Of a stretch of DNA of 64,000 bases, positions 25,145 through 32,513 are shown in pieces (positions within the stretch are counted from its first letter, which is position 1; every line of letters begins with the position of its first letter). Position numbers and translations under genes: made by a program. The stretch is from NCBI RefSeq assembly GCF_029623955.1, contig NZ_JARSBP010000005.1:310001-374000 (forward strand), given 5' to 3'. This DNA comes from Mycobacterium sp. 236(2023). GTDB lineage: Bacteria; Actinomycetota; Actinomycetes; Mycobacteriales; Mycobacteriaceae. A model generated the notes under the pieces. That model made no database searches. It worked only from the letters and a program-made list of their open reading frames with translations, and was not told the DNA's origin.

Positions 25145-25672
25145 ATGTTGATGCGGGGTGAACAGGTGCGTGCGGAGACGGCGGCGGTGCTGGATTCGCT
25201 GCGCGGGGTGTGGGATGAGGAGTCCGTCGACGAATGGGATCACGCGCTGCAGTCGGCGGCGCGCGCGCTGGACGACGGCGCCCACGACGAGTTGGTCCTC
25301 GCGGCGGCACTGCACGACATCGGCCACAGTCCGTTGCTCGGCGGGCCGGGCATCGAGGACCACGCCGAACTGGCGCGCGACTGGATAGGGCCGCGATTCG
25401 GGCCCAGGGTCGCGTGGTTGGCGTGGGCGCATGTGGCGGCGAAACGGCATCTCGCGGCGGTCGATCCCACCTATGCCGCCGCGCTGAGCGCGACCTCGGT
25501 CACCTCGCTCGCGCTCCAGGGCGGGGCCAACATCGATCCCGACTTCGCCGCCCACCCCTGGTGTCAGGACGCGCTGCGGCTGCGCCGTTACGACGATGCG
25601 GCCAAGGATCCCGACGCGGCCGGTGCTCCGGTGGCGGTGGTGCTGGAACTGGCGGGGAAGCTCGCGACGTGA
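25145..25672 (+). CDS. PhnZ-like HD-domain protein of phosphonate operons
   Basis: 175 residues. Metal-ligand motifs of the PhnZ-type HD oxygenases are in order: DHALQSA, ALHDIGHS, EDHAELARDW, WAHVAAKRHL and RRYDDAAK, plus the family's QGG segment. PhnZ is a mixed-valence di-iron enzyme that oxidatively cleaves 1-hydroxy-2-aminoethylphosphonate; the partner hydroxylase PhnY is not in this window. The ATG at 25145 lies 7 nt after TATGGT, consistent with a leaderless transcript; upstream in-frame Met codons are alternatives. Its stop overlaps the GntR start. Confidence 0.82.
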   Translation: MLMRGEQVRAETAAVLDSLRGVWDEESVDEWDHALQSAARALDDGAHDELVLAAALHDIGHSPLLGGPGIEDHAELARDWIGPRFGPRVAWLAWAHVAAKRHLAAVDPTYAAALSATSVTSLALQGGANIDPDFAAHPWCQDALRLRRYDDAAKDPDAAGAPVAVVLELAGKLAT

Positions 25673-26367
25673 GCCTGCCCAAGCCGTACCTCGTCCGCAC
25701 GGGCCTGGACGAGATTCTCGGCGATCTGCTCGAGGGCGATCCGTTTCCGCCGGAACGTGAACTGGCAGCGCGGTTCGGTGTGGCCCGTGAGACCGTCCGT
25801 CAGGCCGTGCACGAACTTCTGGTCGAGGGCCGTATCGAACGGCGCGGCCGGGGCACCGTCGTGTCCCGTCCGAAGCTCGTCCAGCCGCTGTCGCTGAAGT
25901 CCTACACCGAGGGGGCGCAGCGGATGGGCCGCACCCCGGGGCGCCTTCTGGTGTCGTGGGAGAGTGTCACCGTGGACCCGGAAATCACTGCGGCGCTTGG
26001 TATCCGGACCTCTGATCGGGTAATGCATCTGGAGCGCGTGCTACTCGCCGACGGGGTGAGGATCGGTCTGGAGAGCACCTATCTGCCGAAGCGCCGGTTC
26101 GGCGACCTTGTCGGCGACTTCGACCCGACGAGCTCGCTGTACGCCGCGATCCGGGCCCGGGGGGTGGAGTTCGGGTCGGCGACCGAGCGCATCGAGACGG
26201 TGCTGCCGTCACCCCGCGAGGCCGGCCTGCTCGAGTCGACCACCGCAATGCCGATGTTGCTTCTCAACCGCCGATCGCTCGATGTCGACGGCGACCCCAT
26301 CGAGGTCGTGCGAGCTCTCTACCGTGGCGACCGCGTGGCGTTCGAAGCGGTGCTCACCGACCGCTGA
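25669..26367 (+). CDS. GntR-family (HutC/UTRA) regulator of the phosphonate genes
   Basis: This 232-residue repressor has a winged helix-turn-helix (about 20-70, FPPERELAARFGVARETVRQ) and a C-terminal UTRA ligand-binding domain (about 85-228, LLNRRSLDVDGDPIEVVRALYRGD in two parts). The GTG at 25669 overlaps the TGA of the HD gene (GTGA), so both are made from one transcript and the regulator is autoregulated through the upstream palindrome. Its HutC/PhnF-type architecture matches the operator class. The 3' end overlaps the convergent TetR gene (26354-26367). Confidence 0.88.
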   Translation: MSLPKPYLVRTGLDEILGDLLEGDPFPPERELAARFGVARETVRQAVHELLVEGRIERRGRGTVVSRPKLVQPLSLKSYTEGAQRMGRTPGRLLVSWESVTVDPEITAALGIRTSDRVMHLERVLLADGVRIGLESTYLPKRRFGDLVGDFDPTSSLYAAIRARGVEFGSATERIETVLPSPREAGLLESTTAMPMLLLNRRSLDVDGDPIEVVRALYRGDRVAFEAVLTDR

Positions 26368-26932
26368 GCACCCGCGGTGCTCGCAGACCTAGCGTGCGCC
26401 GGCCCGCCGAGATCATCTGGTCGTGCAGCGCCTCGTCGTCGAGGACGGCGAACTCGCCGCGGGCGGCGCCGGCGAACCCCGACATCACGATCGCCGCGTT
26501 CACCTGACCGCCGATCCCAGGTTCGACGTCGGCAAGTAAACGCATCTGCCGTGTCACTGTCGCGCTCCATGGCGGCTTGGTGCGAACGAGTTCGGCGACG
26601 TGCGGGTCGCCGCTGAGCACCGAGATGAGCTTGCGGTTGGACGCGGCGAGCGCGGCGTAGCTGACAAGCATCCGATCGGCGCGTGCCTTCGGTGTGCGCT
26701 GCGATTCCGCTGCGTCCACCAGCAACTTCAGCTCGGTCAGTATCGGCTCCAAGATGGCGTCGAGGAGCTCCTCGCGCGTCCGGAAGTGGTGGTAGATCGC
26801 CGATTTCGTGAAGCCGAGCGCATCGGAGATCATCTGCAGCGACGTGCCGGCCACACTGTGCTTCCCGAAGAGCTCGATGGCGACCTCGATGAGTCGCTGC
26901 CGAGTCGGCCCTGTGTCGGTGGCGGTCGTCAC
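26354..26932 (-). CDS. TetR-family transcriptional regulator
   Basis: 192 residues. The N-terminal HTH (about 12-58) reads TRQRLIEVAIELFGKHSVAG, followed by ALGFTKSAIYHHFRTREELL; the C-terminal domain is unique. The GTG at 26932 sits 7 nt downstream of a TAGCAT -10 on the minus strand (26939-26944), so the message is probably leaderless. The same region carries three copies of a TTGGTCAG-containing element, likely its operators, shared with the divergent SDR gene. Confidence 0.87.
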   Translation of the reverse strand: MTTATDTGPTRQRLIEVAIELFGKHSVAGTSLQMISDALGFTKSAIYHHFRTREELLDAILEPILTELKLLVDAAESQRTPKARADRMLVSYAALAASNRKLISVLSGDPHVAELVRTKPPWSATVTRQMRLLADVEPGIGGQVNAAIVMSGFAGAARGEFAVLDDEALHDQMISAGRRTLGLRAPRVLSGR

Positions 26933-26942
26933 GCCTCGATGC

Positions 26943-27028
26943 TAGCTGACCAAGTGTCCAGTTCATCAATACGTTTGGTCAGCTAAGTACTGTACGATCG
27001 GTCGGGACACAGCTTTACGTTTGGTCAG
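26943..27028. promoter_or_regulatory. Repeated TetR-operator-like elements between tetR and the SDR gene
   Basis: TAGCTGACCAA (26943-26953) and TTGGTCAGCTA (26975-26985) are exact inverted copies. TACGTTTGGTCAG occurs as a direct repeat at 26970-26982 and 27016-27028. The first element overlaps the tetR -10, so autoregulation is likely; the last lies upstream of the SDR unit. The region also contains CTAGCTGAC next to the leaderless GTG. Confidence 0.6.
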
Positions 27029-27181
27029 TTGTCGAGGAAAGGAGGTGGCCGTGGAGACGGGGGACTCTTCCATGACGGCACACTCGTCGCAGACCCGTAC
27101 CCGGCATTCGGCTACGTCCCCACCTACATCCTTCGAGGCCTGACCGACCTGCACGTGACAACCATGAAAGTGAGTCCATGA
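27029..27181 (+). other. Unassigned short open frame coupled to the SDR gene; possible gene remnant
   Basis: A frame with no convincing start ends in TGA at 27179-27181, overlapping the SDR ATG (ATGA at 27178-27181). Its last residues (YVPTYILRGLTDLHVTT) look like the C-terminal strand of a cytochrome P450, but this is a weak eye match. A strong Shine-Dalgarno AAAGGAGG and GTG at 27051 open a different frame that stops after 30 codons. The arrangement could be an internal deletion that kept the ribosome-binding site and last codons of a gene. A genuine short leader peptide is the alternative. Confidence 0.3.
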
Positions 27182-28032
27182 GTATGGATTTCAGTGTGAA
27201 GGACCGCAAGGCGCTTGACTTGACGGGCAAGGTTGTCGTCATCGTCGGTGGGGGTCAGATGCCGGGCCCGGGAATGGGCAACGGCCGCGCCACCGCGATC
27301 CTGGCGGCTCGTCACGGCGCCGAGGTGGTTGTGGCGGATCGCAACCTGGCGGCCGCGCAGGAGACGGTCGACATGATCTCTGCCGAGCACGGTCGGAGCT
27401 ATGCGGTCGAGGCCGACGTGTCGGAGAAGCAGGACTGCCAGACGATCTTCGACGTAACCATCGCGAAGAGTGGCCGGGTCGACGGCATGGTCTACAGCGT
27501 CGCGGTCAACCCGCCGTTCGACATCGAGACCAACACGATGACGACCGAGAACTTCAACTACGGCGTCAACGTGAACATGCTGGGCTGCTACCACTGCAAT
27601 CTGTTCGCAGCTCAGTCCATGGAGAAGAACGAGGGTGACACCACCGGCAGCATCGTCAACATCTCGTCGATCGCCAGCATCAAGAACGAACTCGGTCTCA
27701 ACATCGGCATCATGCCGTACGCGCTCGGCAAGGCCGGGCTGAACTACATCACCGAACTCACCGCCGCCGAGTTCGCGGGCGCCGGAATCCGGGCCAACAC
27801 GTTGATGCTCGGCCCCATCAATTCTGTTCTGGGCAACCACGACTCGCAGAAGCTGTTCGGTCTGGCCCCCGAGGAGGTCGAGGAGACCTATCTCGAAGTC
27901 GTCAAGCTCAAGATGGGCCGGGGCAGTGTGTGGGAGACGGCTTACGCCGCCGTGTACCTGCTGGCCGACGAGTCGCGCTTCATGACCGGTCAGCAGATCC
28001 GTCTCGACGGTGGGGCAACGCTGATCCGGTGA
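27178..28032 (+). CDS. Short-chain dehydrogenase/reductase
   Basis: This 284-residue NAD(P)-dependent SDR has cofactor-binding VVVIVGGGQMPGPGMGNGRA, an atypically long glycine-rich loop compared with the usual TGxxxGIG. NISSIAS supplies the catalytic Ser and YALGKAG the Tyr-x-x-x-Lys pair. The C terminus has the usual FMTGQQIRLDGG. The GTG/ATG choice is decided by the ATG at 27178, which overlaps the stop of a short upstream frame. It is divergent from a TetR gene and probably controlled by it. Substrate unknown; steroid or lipid alcohols are plausible. Confidence 0.85.
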   Translation: MSMDFSVKDRKALDLTGKVVVIVGGGQMPGPGMGNGRATAILAARHGAEVVVADRNLAAAQETVDMISAEHGRSYAVEADVSEKQDCQTIFDVTIAKSGRVDGMVYSVAVNPPFDIETNTMTTENFNYGVNVNMLGCYHCNLFAAQSMEKNEGDTTGSIVNISSIASIKNELGLNIGIMPYALGKAGLNYITELTAAEFAGAGIRANTLMLGPINSVLGNHDSQKLFGLAPEEVEETYLEVVKLKMGRGSVWETAYAAVYLLADESRFMTGQQIRLDGGATLIR

Positions 28033-28073
28033 CCGCGCGTCTTACACGGGTCTGACGTTGGCAGCGCGGAGGC

Positions 28074-28718
28074 ATGGCGGACGCTCCAACGGGGTACGGC
28101 CGTGCCATGCGACTAGCGGATACAGGCGCTCTGACAGCGGGATCGCGGGCGGTTCGGGCGACTGTCGCCGCCATCATCGGCCAACAAGACGACGTTGCGG
28201 CCGGTGACGCGGTGACCTTCGACGCGGTCTTGACGATCGACAACGACGCCGACGTGCCGGATGGAGCGTCCCTGCTGGAGCCGGGTGCGTCGTACCCGGC
28301 AGTGGTCCAGGCGGGGCCTGACCAGCCCGGCTCCGAGCCGCGCCGGCTGCGCATCAAGATCCCGGACGCGTACGGGGCGGGGCGCGATCAGGACTTCCTT
28401 CTTGCGTCATCCGGCGATGGAGCCCCGTTGCACCATGCGGTGTTGCCCGCCGACCCGGTCGCGCCCTTGTACTCGTCGCTGTGGCTCTATCTGGCAGGAC
28501 TGCAGCCGGTGCTGTTCGGAGTCAAGACGCCGACGGTCGGGCCGGATGTGCGGTTCGGAGTCGGAGACGAGCTGAGTTTCGTCATCAGTCCGCCGGTAGG
28601 TCGCTTCCGGCACATCGGAACGTTGTCACTGACGAAGCCTCATGAAGGATCCGTGCGCTTCGCCGGCGGCAACAGCGGTGATGGCATCCGGCCGTTGCCG
28701 CCGGTCAACTTCTACTGA
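28074..28718 (+). CDS. Hypothetical protein, 214 residues
   Basis: I do not recognise this protein. It is soluble, beta-rich in appearance (many Val/Gly/Pro turns: RLRIKIPDAYGAGRDQDFLL, FGVGDELSFVISPPVGRF) with no membrane segment. The ATG at 28074 is preceded by GGAGG at 4 nt. It follows the SDR gene by 41 bp in the same direction and may be cotranscribed. Its stop overlaps the convergent DUF3072 gene by 7 nt (28712-28718). Confidence 0.7.
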   Translation: MADAPTGYGRAMRLADTGALTAGSRAVRATVAAIIGQQDDVAAGDAVTFDAVLTIDNDADVPDGASLLEPGASYPAVVQAGPDQPGSEPRRLRIKIPDAYGAGRDQDFLLASSGDGAPLHHAVLPADPVAPLYSSLWLYLAGLQPVLFGVKTPTVGPDVRFGVGDELSFVISPPVGRFRHIGTLSLTKPHEGSVRFAGGNSGDGIRPLPPVNFY

Positions 28719-28924
28719 CCGCGCCCCGTCTTCTGCTGGAGTTGGTCGATCAGTTCGGACGCGTCTGCCTTGGTGGCGTCATCAGGGACGTCGACGCCCG
28801 CCTCCTGCGCGAGTGTCTGGAGGTAGCTGCGTTGGGGTCCGGTCATGGGCTCGTCTCCGGTGACCCAGTCCGACGGGTCCTTCTCTGCATTTTCCTGGGG
28901 CACTTGGGTGATGTTGTCGCTCAT
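28712..28924 (-). CDS. Small DUF3072 protein
   Basis: This 70-residue acidic protein has core MTGPQRSYLQTLAQEAG and KADASELIDQLQQKTG, a short helix-turn-helix-like hairpin characteristic of DUF3072. The ATG at 28924 begins MSDNITQVPQENAEKDPS; the longer open frame upstream has no conserved residues. Members are small stand-alone proteins of unknown function common in actinobacteria. Confidence 0.8.
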   Translation of the reverse strand: MSDNITQVPQENAEKDPSDWVTGDEPMTGPQRSYLQTLAQEAGVDVPDDATKADASELIDQLQQKTGRGQ

Positions 28925-29113
28925 GGGGTCTGGATGCCCATCGCAAGTGTGTTCGAAACGCGGAGGCCGGGTCGGAGCGCAAAATTCGCATCGATGATCG
29001 ACGGGCCTCGAGGCAGCACGGGAAGCAGACTCCTTCGATTTCAAGGTTCTCGAATATCGAGGCAGGAACTAGCCCGCGTCACGGGCCGAACCGCGGCCTG
29101 TCAGTATCGATGC

Positions 29114-29611
29114 GTGGGCACGAATCAACGCGCAAAGATCGTGATGACCGACGACGAGATCGCCGAGTTCATCGAACGCAGCCGCACCGCCACGATGGCG
29201 ACCGTGCTGCCGAACGGGCGGCCGCACCTGGTGGCGATGTGGTACGCCGTGCTCGACGGTGAGATCTGGTTCGAGACGAAAGCCAAGTCGCAGAAGGCCG
29301 TGAACCTACGGCGTGATCCGACCATCACAGTGATGATCGAAGACGGTCTGTCCTACGACACCCTGCGAGGCGTGTCGATCGACGGGCAGGCTGAGATCGT
29401 CGACGATCCGGAGACGAACCTGCGCGTCGGAATCAGTGTGTGGGAACGCTATACCGGTCCCTACACCGACGACTTGAAGCCGTTCGTCGACCAGATGATG
29501 AACAATCGCATCTGTGTGCGGGTGGTGCCGTCGCGGTTGCGCAGCTGGGATCACCGCAAGCTCGGGATGGACGCCATGCCGGTCTCGGGCAGCACGGCGC
29601 AGTACCTCTAG
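29114..29611 (+). CDS. PPOX-class (F420-binding split-barrel) flavin/deazaflavin oxidoreductase
   Basis: 165 residues with the split beta-barrel fold: FIERSRTATMATVLPNGRPH, then WYAVLDGEIWFETKAKSQKA VNLRRDP (in two parts), then GVSIDGQAEIVDD. The KAKSQKAVNLRRDP segment contacts the phosphate of F420 or FMN in this family. The GTG at 29114 gives VGTNQRAKIVMTDDEI, an N terminus I recall from mycobacterial relatives; ATG at 29144 is the alternative. Its stop overlaps the convergent thioesterase gene by 4 nt (CTAG). Confidence 0.85.
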   Translation: MGTNQRAKIVMTDDEIAEFIERSRTATMATVLPNGRPHLVAMWYAVLDGEIWFETKAKSQKAVNLRRDPTITVMIEDGLSYDTLRGVSIDGQAEIVDDPETNLRVGISVWERYTGPYTDDLKPFVDQMMNNRICVRVVPSRLRSWDHRKLGMDAMPVSGSTAQYL

Positions 29612-30417
29612 AGCGTCGCCCGTGGCGGGTTGAATCCCGGATTGGCCAACGCGGTCGCCGTCGCCGTCCCGATGGGTCCCGACGCGTCGACGACGACGGC
29701 GGTGCCGGTGGCGACACCTGCGTGGCTGTGGTGCGTCAGCGCCGCGAGACCAAGGTACGGCCCTTCGGGCAGCCGGCTCAGGGTGAGCGTGTAGTCGGCG
29801 TTGATGAACGGCAGGCCGTCCGCGCCGAAGTGCGTCAGCGAGCTCGCCATGTCACCGGCCATGGCGGCCCGGGTGAAGGCGGTCAGTTCGACGCCGGCGA
29901 CCATCGACTCGAGGTCGCGGGTCCAGATGTACTTCGGACCGTGATGTGCCCACGCGGCGAGTCCGACGCTCGGCGTGTCGCCGAACTTGCCGTAGGTCCA
30001 GACCAGAGTGACGACGTCATTGGGCACCGGGTCGGGAACGGGTGGAACGGGCGGCATCGCGACGTCCGTCGACCATCGCGGCCCCGGTGGCTGCTCGCCG
30101 CGCCGCAGGAACAGCGCATTGGCCCGCGCGACCACGGTGCCGGATCGCGTCATCGTCGCGTCGACGAGCTTGAGCCTGCGGCCTTCCCGGACGATGGCCG
30201 TTTCGACGCAGACCGGATCGGCGAGAGCTGCGGGCCGGAACAGGTCGACGGTAAGGCGGGCCGGCTGCATTTCGGGGTCGCTCGCGTCGCGTTCGATCAC
30301 ATGGCCGAGGAGCCCGCCGACATAGTTGCCGCTGATGGTGTCACCCCAGGGTCCGCGGGCCCAGTCTGTCGGTATGAACGCATCGCCGTCGGGGATGAAG
30401 AACGACCGGGTGCTCAT
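29608..30417 (-). CDS. Thioesterase-family (double hot-dog) protein
   Basis: 269 residues. Two hot-dog halves are suggested by TISGNYVGGLLGHVIERDAS with RLTVDLFRPAAL in the N-terminal half, and by SLTHFGADGLPFINADYTLT with GPYLGLAALTHHSHAGVATG in the C-terminal half, as in TesB-type acyl-CoA thioesterases. The ATG at 30417 overlaps the GNAT stop (30414-30417). It is the last gene of the EVE-pirin-GNAT-thioesterase operon. The acyl substrate is unknown. Confidence 0.78.
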   Translation of the reverse strand: MSTRSFFIPDGDAFIPTDWARGPWGDTISGNYVGGLLGHVIERDASDPEMQPARLTVDLFRPAALADPVCVETAIVREGRRLKLVDATMTRSGTVVARANALFLRRGEQPPGPRWSTDVAMPPVPPVPDPVPNDVVTLVWTYGKFGDTPSVGLAAWAHHGPKYIWTRDLESMVAGVELTAFTRAAMAGDMASSLTHFGADGLPFINADYTLTLSRLPEGPYLGLAALTHHSHAGVATGTAVVVDASGPIGTATATALANPGFNPPRATL

Positions 30418-30746
30418 CGACGGGACAGGACCCGCTTAACGTCGGTGGTCACCGGGTCGACGATGTCGTTGAACTCGGGGTGCTTGTCGATGTAACCGGC
30501 GACCATCGAGCACACCGCGACGATCCGCAGCCCCGCTGCGCGCGTCGCCTCCAGCGCTTCGCGCACGAGAATGGTGCCGAGCCCGCGCCCGCCGAAGTTG
30601 TCGTCGATCTCGGTGTGCGGAAAGATCCGCTGACCCGAATGGTCGATGAACTCGGTGAACCCAGCCTTCTGGCCGTCGACGGTGATGCTGAAGCGGTCCG
30701 CCTCGGCCGTGACTTCGGTGGGCGCGCCGGTCTTGTCGGAGGTCAT
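30414..30746 (-). CDS. Short GNAT-type N-acetyltransferase (YjdJ-like)
   Basis: 110 residues. DRFSITVDGQKAGFTEFIDH, then HTEIDDNFGGRGLGTILVREAL (quoted in part) contains the acetyl-CoA pyrophosphate loop GGRGLGT, and the C-terminal CSMVAGYIDKHPEF is typical of the compact GNAT subgroup that acetylates small amines. The ATG at 30746 is the first Met before the conserved part, 8 nt after the pirin stop. It is in an operon with pirin and thioesterase genes. Confidence 0.82.
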   Translation of the reverse strand: MTSDKTGAPTEVTAEADRFSITVDGQKAGFTEFIDHSGQRIFPHTEIDDNFGGRGLGTILVREALEATRAAGLRIVAVCSMVAGYIDKHPEFNDIVDPVTTDVKRVLSRR

Positions 30747-30754
30747 GCCTTTAT

Positions 30755-31720
30755 CTATACGCCTGGGTTGGGCCGGGGACGCAGCGTGGCGTTCGGAAGT
30801 GGCGGTGCGGGTAGCCGTCGGGTTGCGCCCTGGTAGCCGGTGACGGCACCGAAGCGCTCGTGCTCCTGCTTCCACTGCTCGCGGTATCCCACGATGTCGT
30901 CGTGGCTGCGGCCCACGAAGTTCCACCACATCACCAGCTCTTCGCCGAATGGCGTGCCACCGAGCAGCACCAGCCGGGCCGGACCGTCCCCGCGGTTGGC
31001 CAGGTGCAGTCCGCTGTGTCCGGTGCCCTGATACGCGAGATCGGCTACGTCGAGCGCAGATCCGCAGGCTTCGACATCGCCGCGGTCGACGAGGACCCCG
31101 TGCTCGAAGGAGGCGTCGACATCGAGCGTGACCTCGGCGCCGGGGTCGAGATCGACCTGCGCGCCGAGCAACGGTGTGAAGGTGTGCACCGGTGAGCGGT
31201 CACCGTCGAGTTCGCCGAGGAACACCCGGGTGGTGCCTCCGCCGACGGTCCGCGGTGTCGGCACGTAGTGGGCGAAGTCGCGACGGGTGTCGCGGTCGGA
31301 ATCCGGCAGGGCCACCCACAGCTGCACTCCGTGAAGCACCGCCGCCGAGTCGGTCGAGACCTCGGAGTGGCAGATGCCCGCACCCGCCGTCATCAGGTTC
31401 AGCTCGCCCGGCCGTACGAAGGCATGTACCCCGCCGCTGTCGCGATGCTCGATCTCACCACTGAACAACCAGCTCACCGTCTGCAAACCGGTGTGCGGGT
31501 GCGGTGGCACGTCCATGCCGGTGCCGTCGCGGACGTCATGGGGCCCGTAGTGGTCGGCGAAACACCAGGCGCCGATCAGGGAACGTTCCCGTTGCGGCAG
31601 TGTGCGCCGCACCCGGATCGCCCGCGGGCCGCCCAGCGGCACATCCCGGGGATGAAGCACACCTTCGAATCCCGAAGCAGCACAGTCAACTTCGGCGGGC
31701 GCGGCGTCGGTGTTGCTCAC
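30755..31720 (-). CDS. Pirin-family cupin protein
   Basis: This 321-residue bicupin has metal-site and substrate signatures DVPPHPHTGLQTVSWLFSGE, GELNLMTAGAGICHSE and a C-terminal LLGGTPFGEELVMWWNFVGR. Pirins bind Fe and some act as quercetinases; physiological roles in mycobacteria are unknown. The GTG at 31720 overlaps the EVE gene stop and also follows a TACTGT -10 on the minus strand by 7 nt, so both readthrough and an own leaderless promoter are possible. A second pirin gene lies at 43661. Confidence 0.88.
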   Translation of the reverse strand: MSNTDAAPAEVDCAASGFEGVLHPRDVPLGGPRAIRVRRTLPQRERSLIGAWCFADHYGPHDVRDGTGMDVPPHPHTGLQTVSWLFSGEIEHRDSGGVHAFVRPGELNLMTAGAGICHSEVSTDSAAVLHGVQLWVALPDSDRDTRRDFAHYVPTPRTVGGGTTRVFLGELDGDRSPVHTFTPLLGAQVDLDPGAEVTLDVDASFEHGVLVDRGDVEACGSALDVADLAYQGTGHSGLHLANRGDGPARLVLLGGTPFGEELVMWWNFVGRSHDDIVGYREQWKQEHERFGAVTGYQGATRRLPAPPLPNATLRPRPNPGV

Positions 31721-32160
31721 GGATCCACAGTAGACTCCCCATTCACCGAAGGGGCCATGGCAGAGCGAATGATCTCGAGGTCGGCGTCGGAGATCTTGAA
31801 GACCCCGAACCGGAACTTGTATCCCCAGCGCGCCTTGTCCTCGATGAAGTCGAGGTCGTCGAGCAGGGGGCGGATCGGGGTCTCTGCGCAGTCGAGGAAG
31901 TCGACGTTGCGCCGCCACGGCTGGAAGTCCGGCGACCCGTCCGCCTGATACGGCTCGTCGTCGACGACGCGGCCGATCGCCGTGAACGCTTGCAGCGGTG
32001 CGCCATCGGGATACACCGTTTTGGGCGAGTAGAAGACAAGCCAGTCGCCGCGTTCCATCTTGCGCAGCATGTGCGGCTTGCCGTGATTGGCCTGTGTGAA
32101 GCGGCCGCGAACGCCGCGCTCGACGTGATCGCGGCTGACTGTGTTGATCCAGTTCGTCAT
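31717..32160 (-). CDS. EVE-domain (UPF0310) protein
   Basis: 147 residues. MTNWINTVSRDHVERGVRGR, HGKPHMLRKMERGDWLVFYS and FTAIGRVVDDEPYQ are typical of the EVE/PUA-like fold that binds modified bases in DNA or RNA. UPF0310 members are single-domain. It opens the four-gene minus-strand operon. The ATG at 32160 is close to the divergent DivIVA-motif gene (32244), leaving 83 bp for both promoters. Confidence 0.87.
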   Translation of the reverse strand: MTNWINTVSRDHVERGVRGRFTQANHGKPHMLRKMERGDWLVFYSPKTVYPDGAPLQAFTAIGRVVDDEPYQADGSPDFQPWRRNVDFLDCAETPIRPLLDDLDFIEDKARWGYKFRFGVFKISDADLEIIRSAMAPSVNGESTVDP

Positions 32161-32243
32161 GACCGCACGCTATGCCCGCGTTCCGACAATCCACAGGTGC
32201 GAACGCGCGGCCCTGTGGATAACTCGCGCACTAGTCTGTCGCC

Positions 32244-32513
32244 ATGAGCGACGGCGCCGTGACGGCGGAGTATCTGCGGACCTTCACTTTCGAGAAACCA
32301 CCGCTGGGTAAACGCGGATACAACGAGAAAGCGGTCGCCGACTTCGTCGCCCTGTGCGCGCGTCGCCTCGACGGTCGGGGTCATCTGAGCGCCGACGACG
32401 TCCGCAGTGTCCGTTTCAACAAGCCACCGTTCGGCAAGCGCGGGTACGACGAGAGCCAGGTGGATGCTCTGCTGGACGAAATCGCCACGGCCATCGCCGA
32501 ACTCGATGCCTGA
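32244..32513 (+). CDS. DivIVA-motif mini-protein with duplicated PPxGKRGY unit
   Basis: This 89-residue protein is two copies of the DivIVA N-terminal motif: FEKPPLGKRGYNEKAVADF (about 12-30) and FNKPPFGKRGYDESQVDALL (about 55-74). In Wag31/DivIVA this motif forms the membrane-binding crossed loop. The long coiled coil of true DivIVA is absent, so this could be an accessory that binds membranes or Wag31. It overlaps the start of the carboxyltransferase gene by 8 nt (ATGCCTGA). Confidence 0.82.
   Translation: MSDGAVTAEYLRTFTFEKPPLGKRGYNEKAVADFVALCARRLDGRGHLSADDVRSVRFNKPPFGKRGYDESQVDALLDEIATAIAELDA

Noticed and set aside
29440..30495. 351-codon plus-strand frame opposite the thioesterase gene
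   Set aside because: Arg/Gly/Asp-rich shadow; the minus frame has hot-dog motifs and operon overlap.
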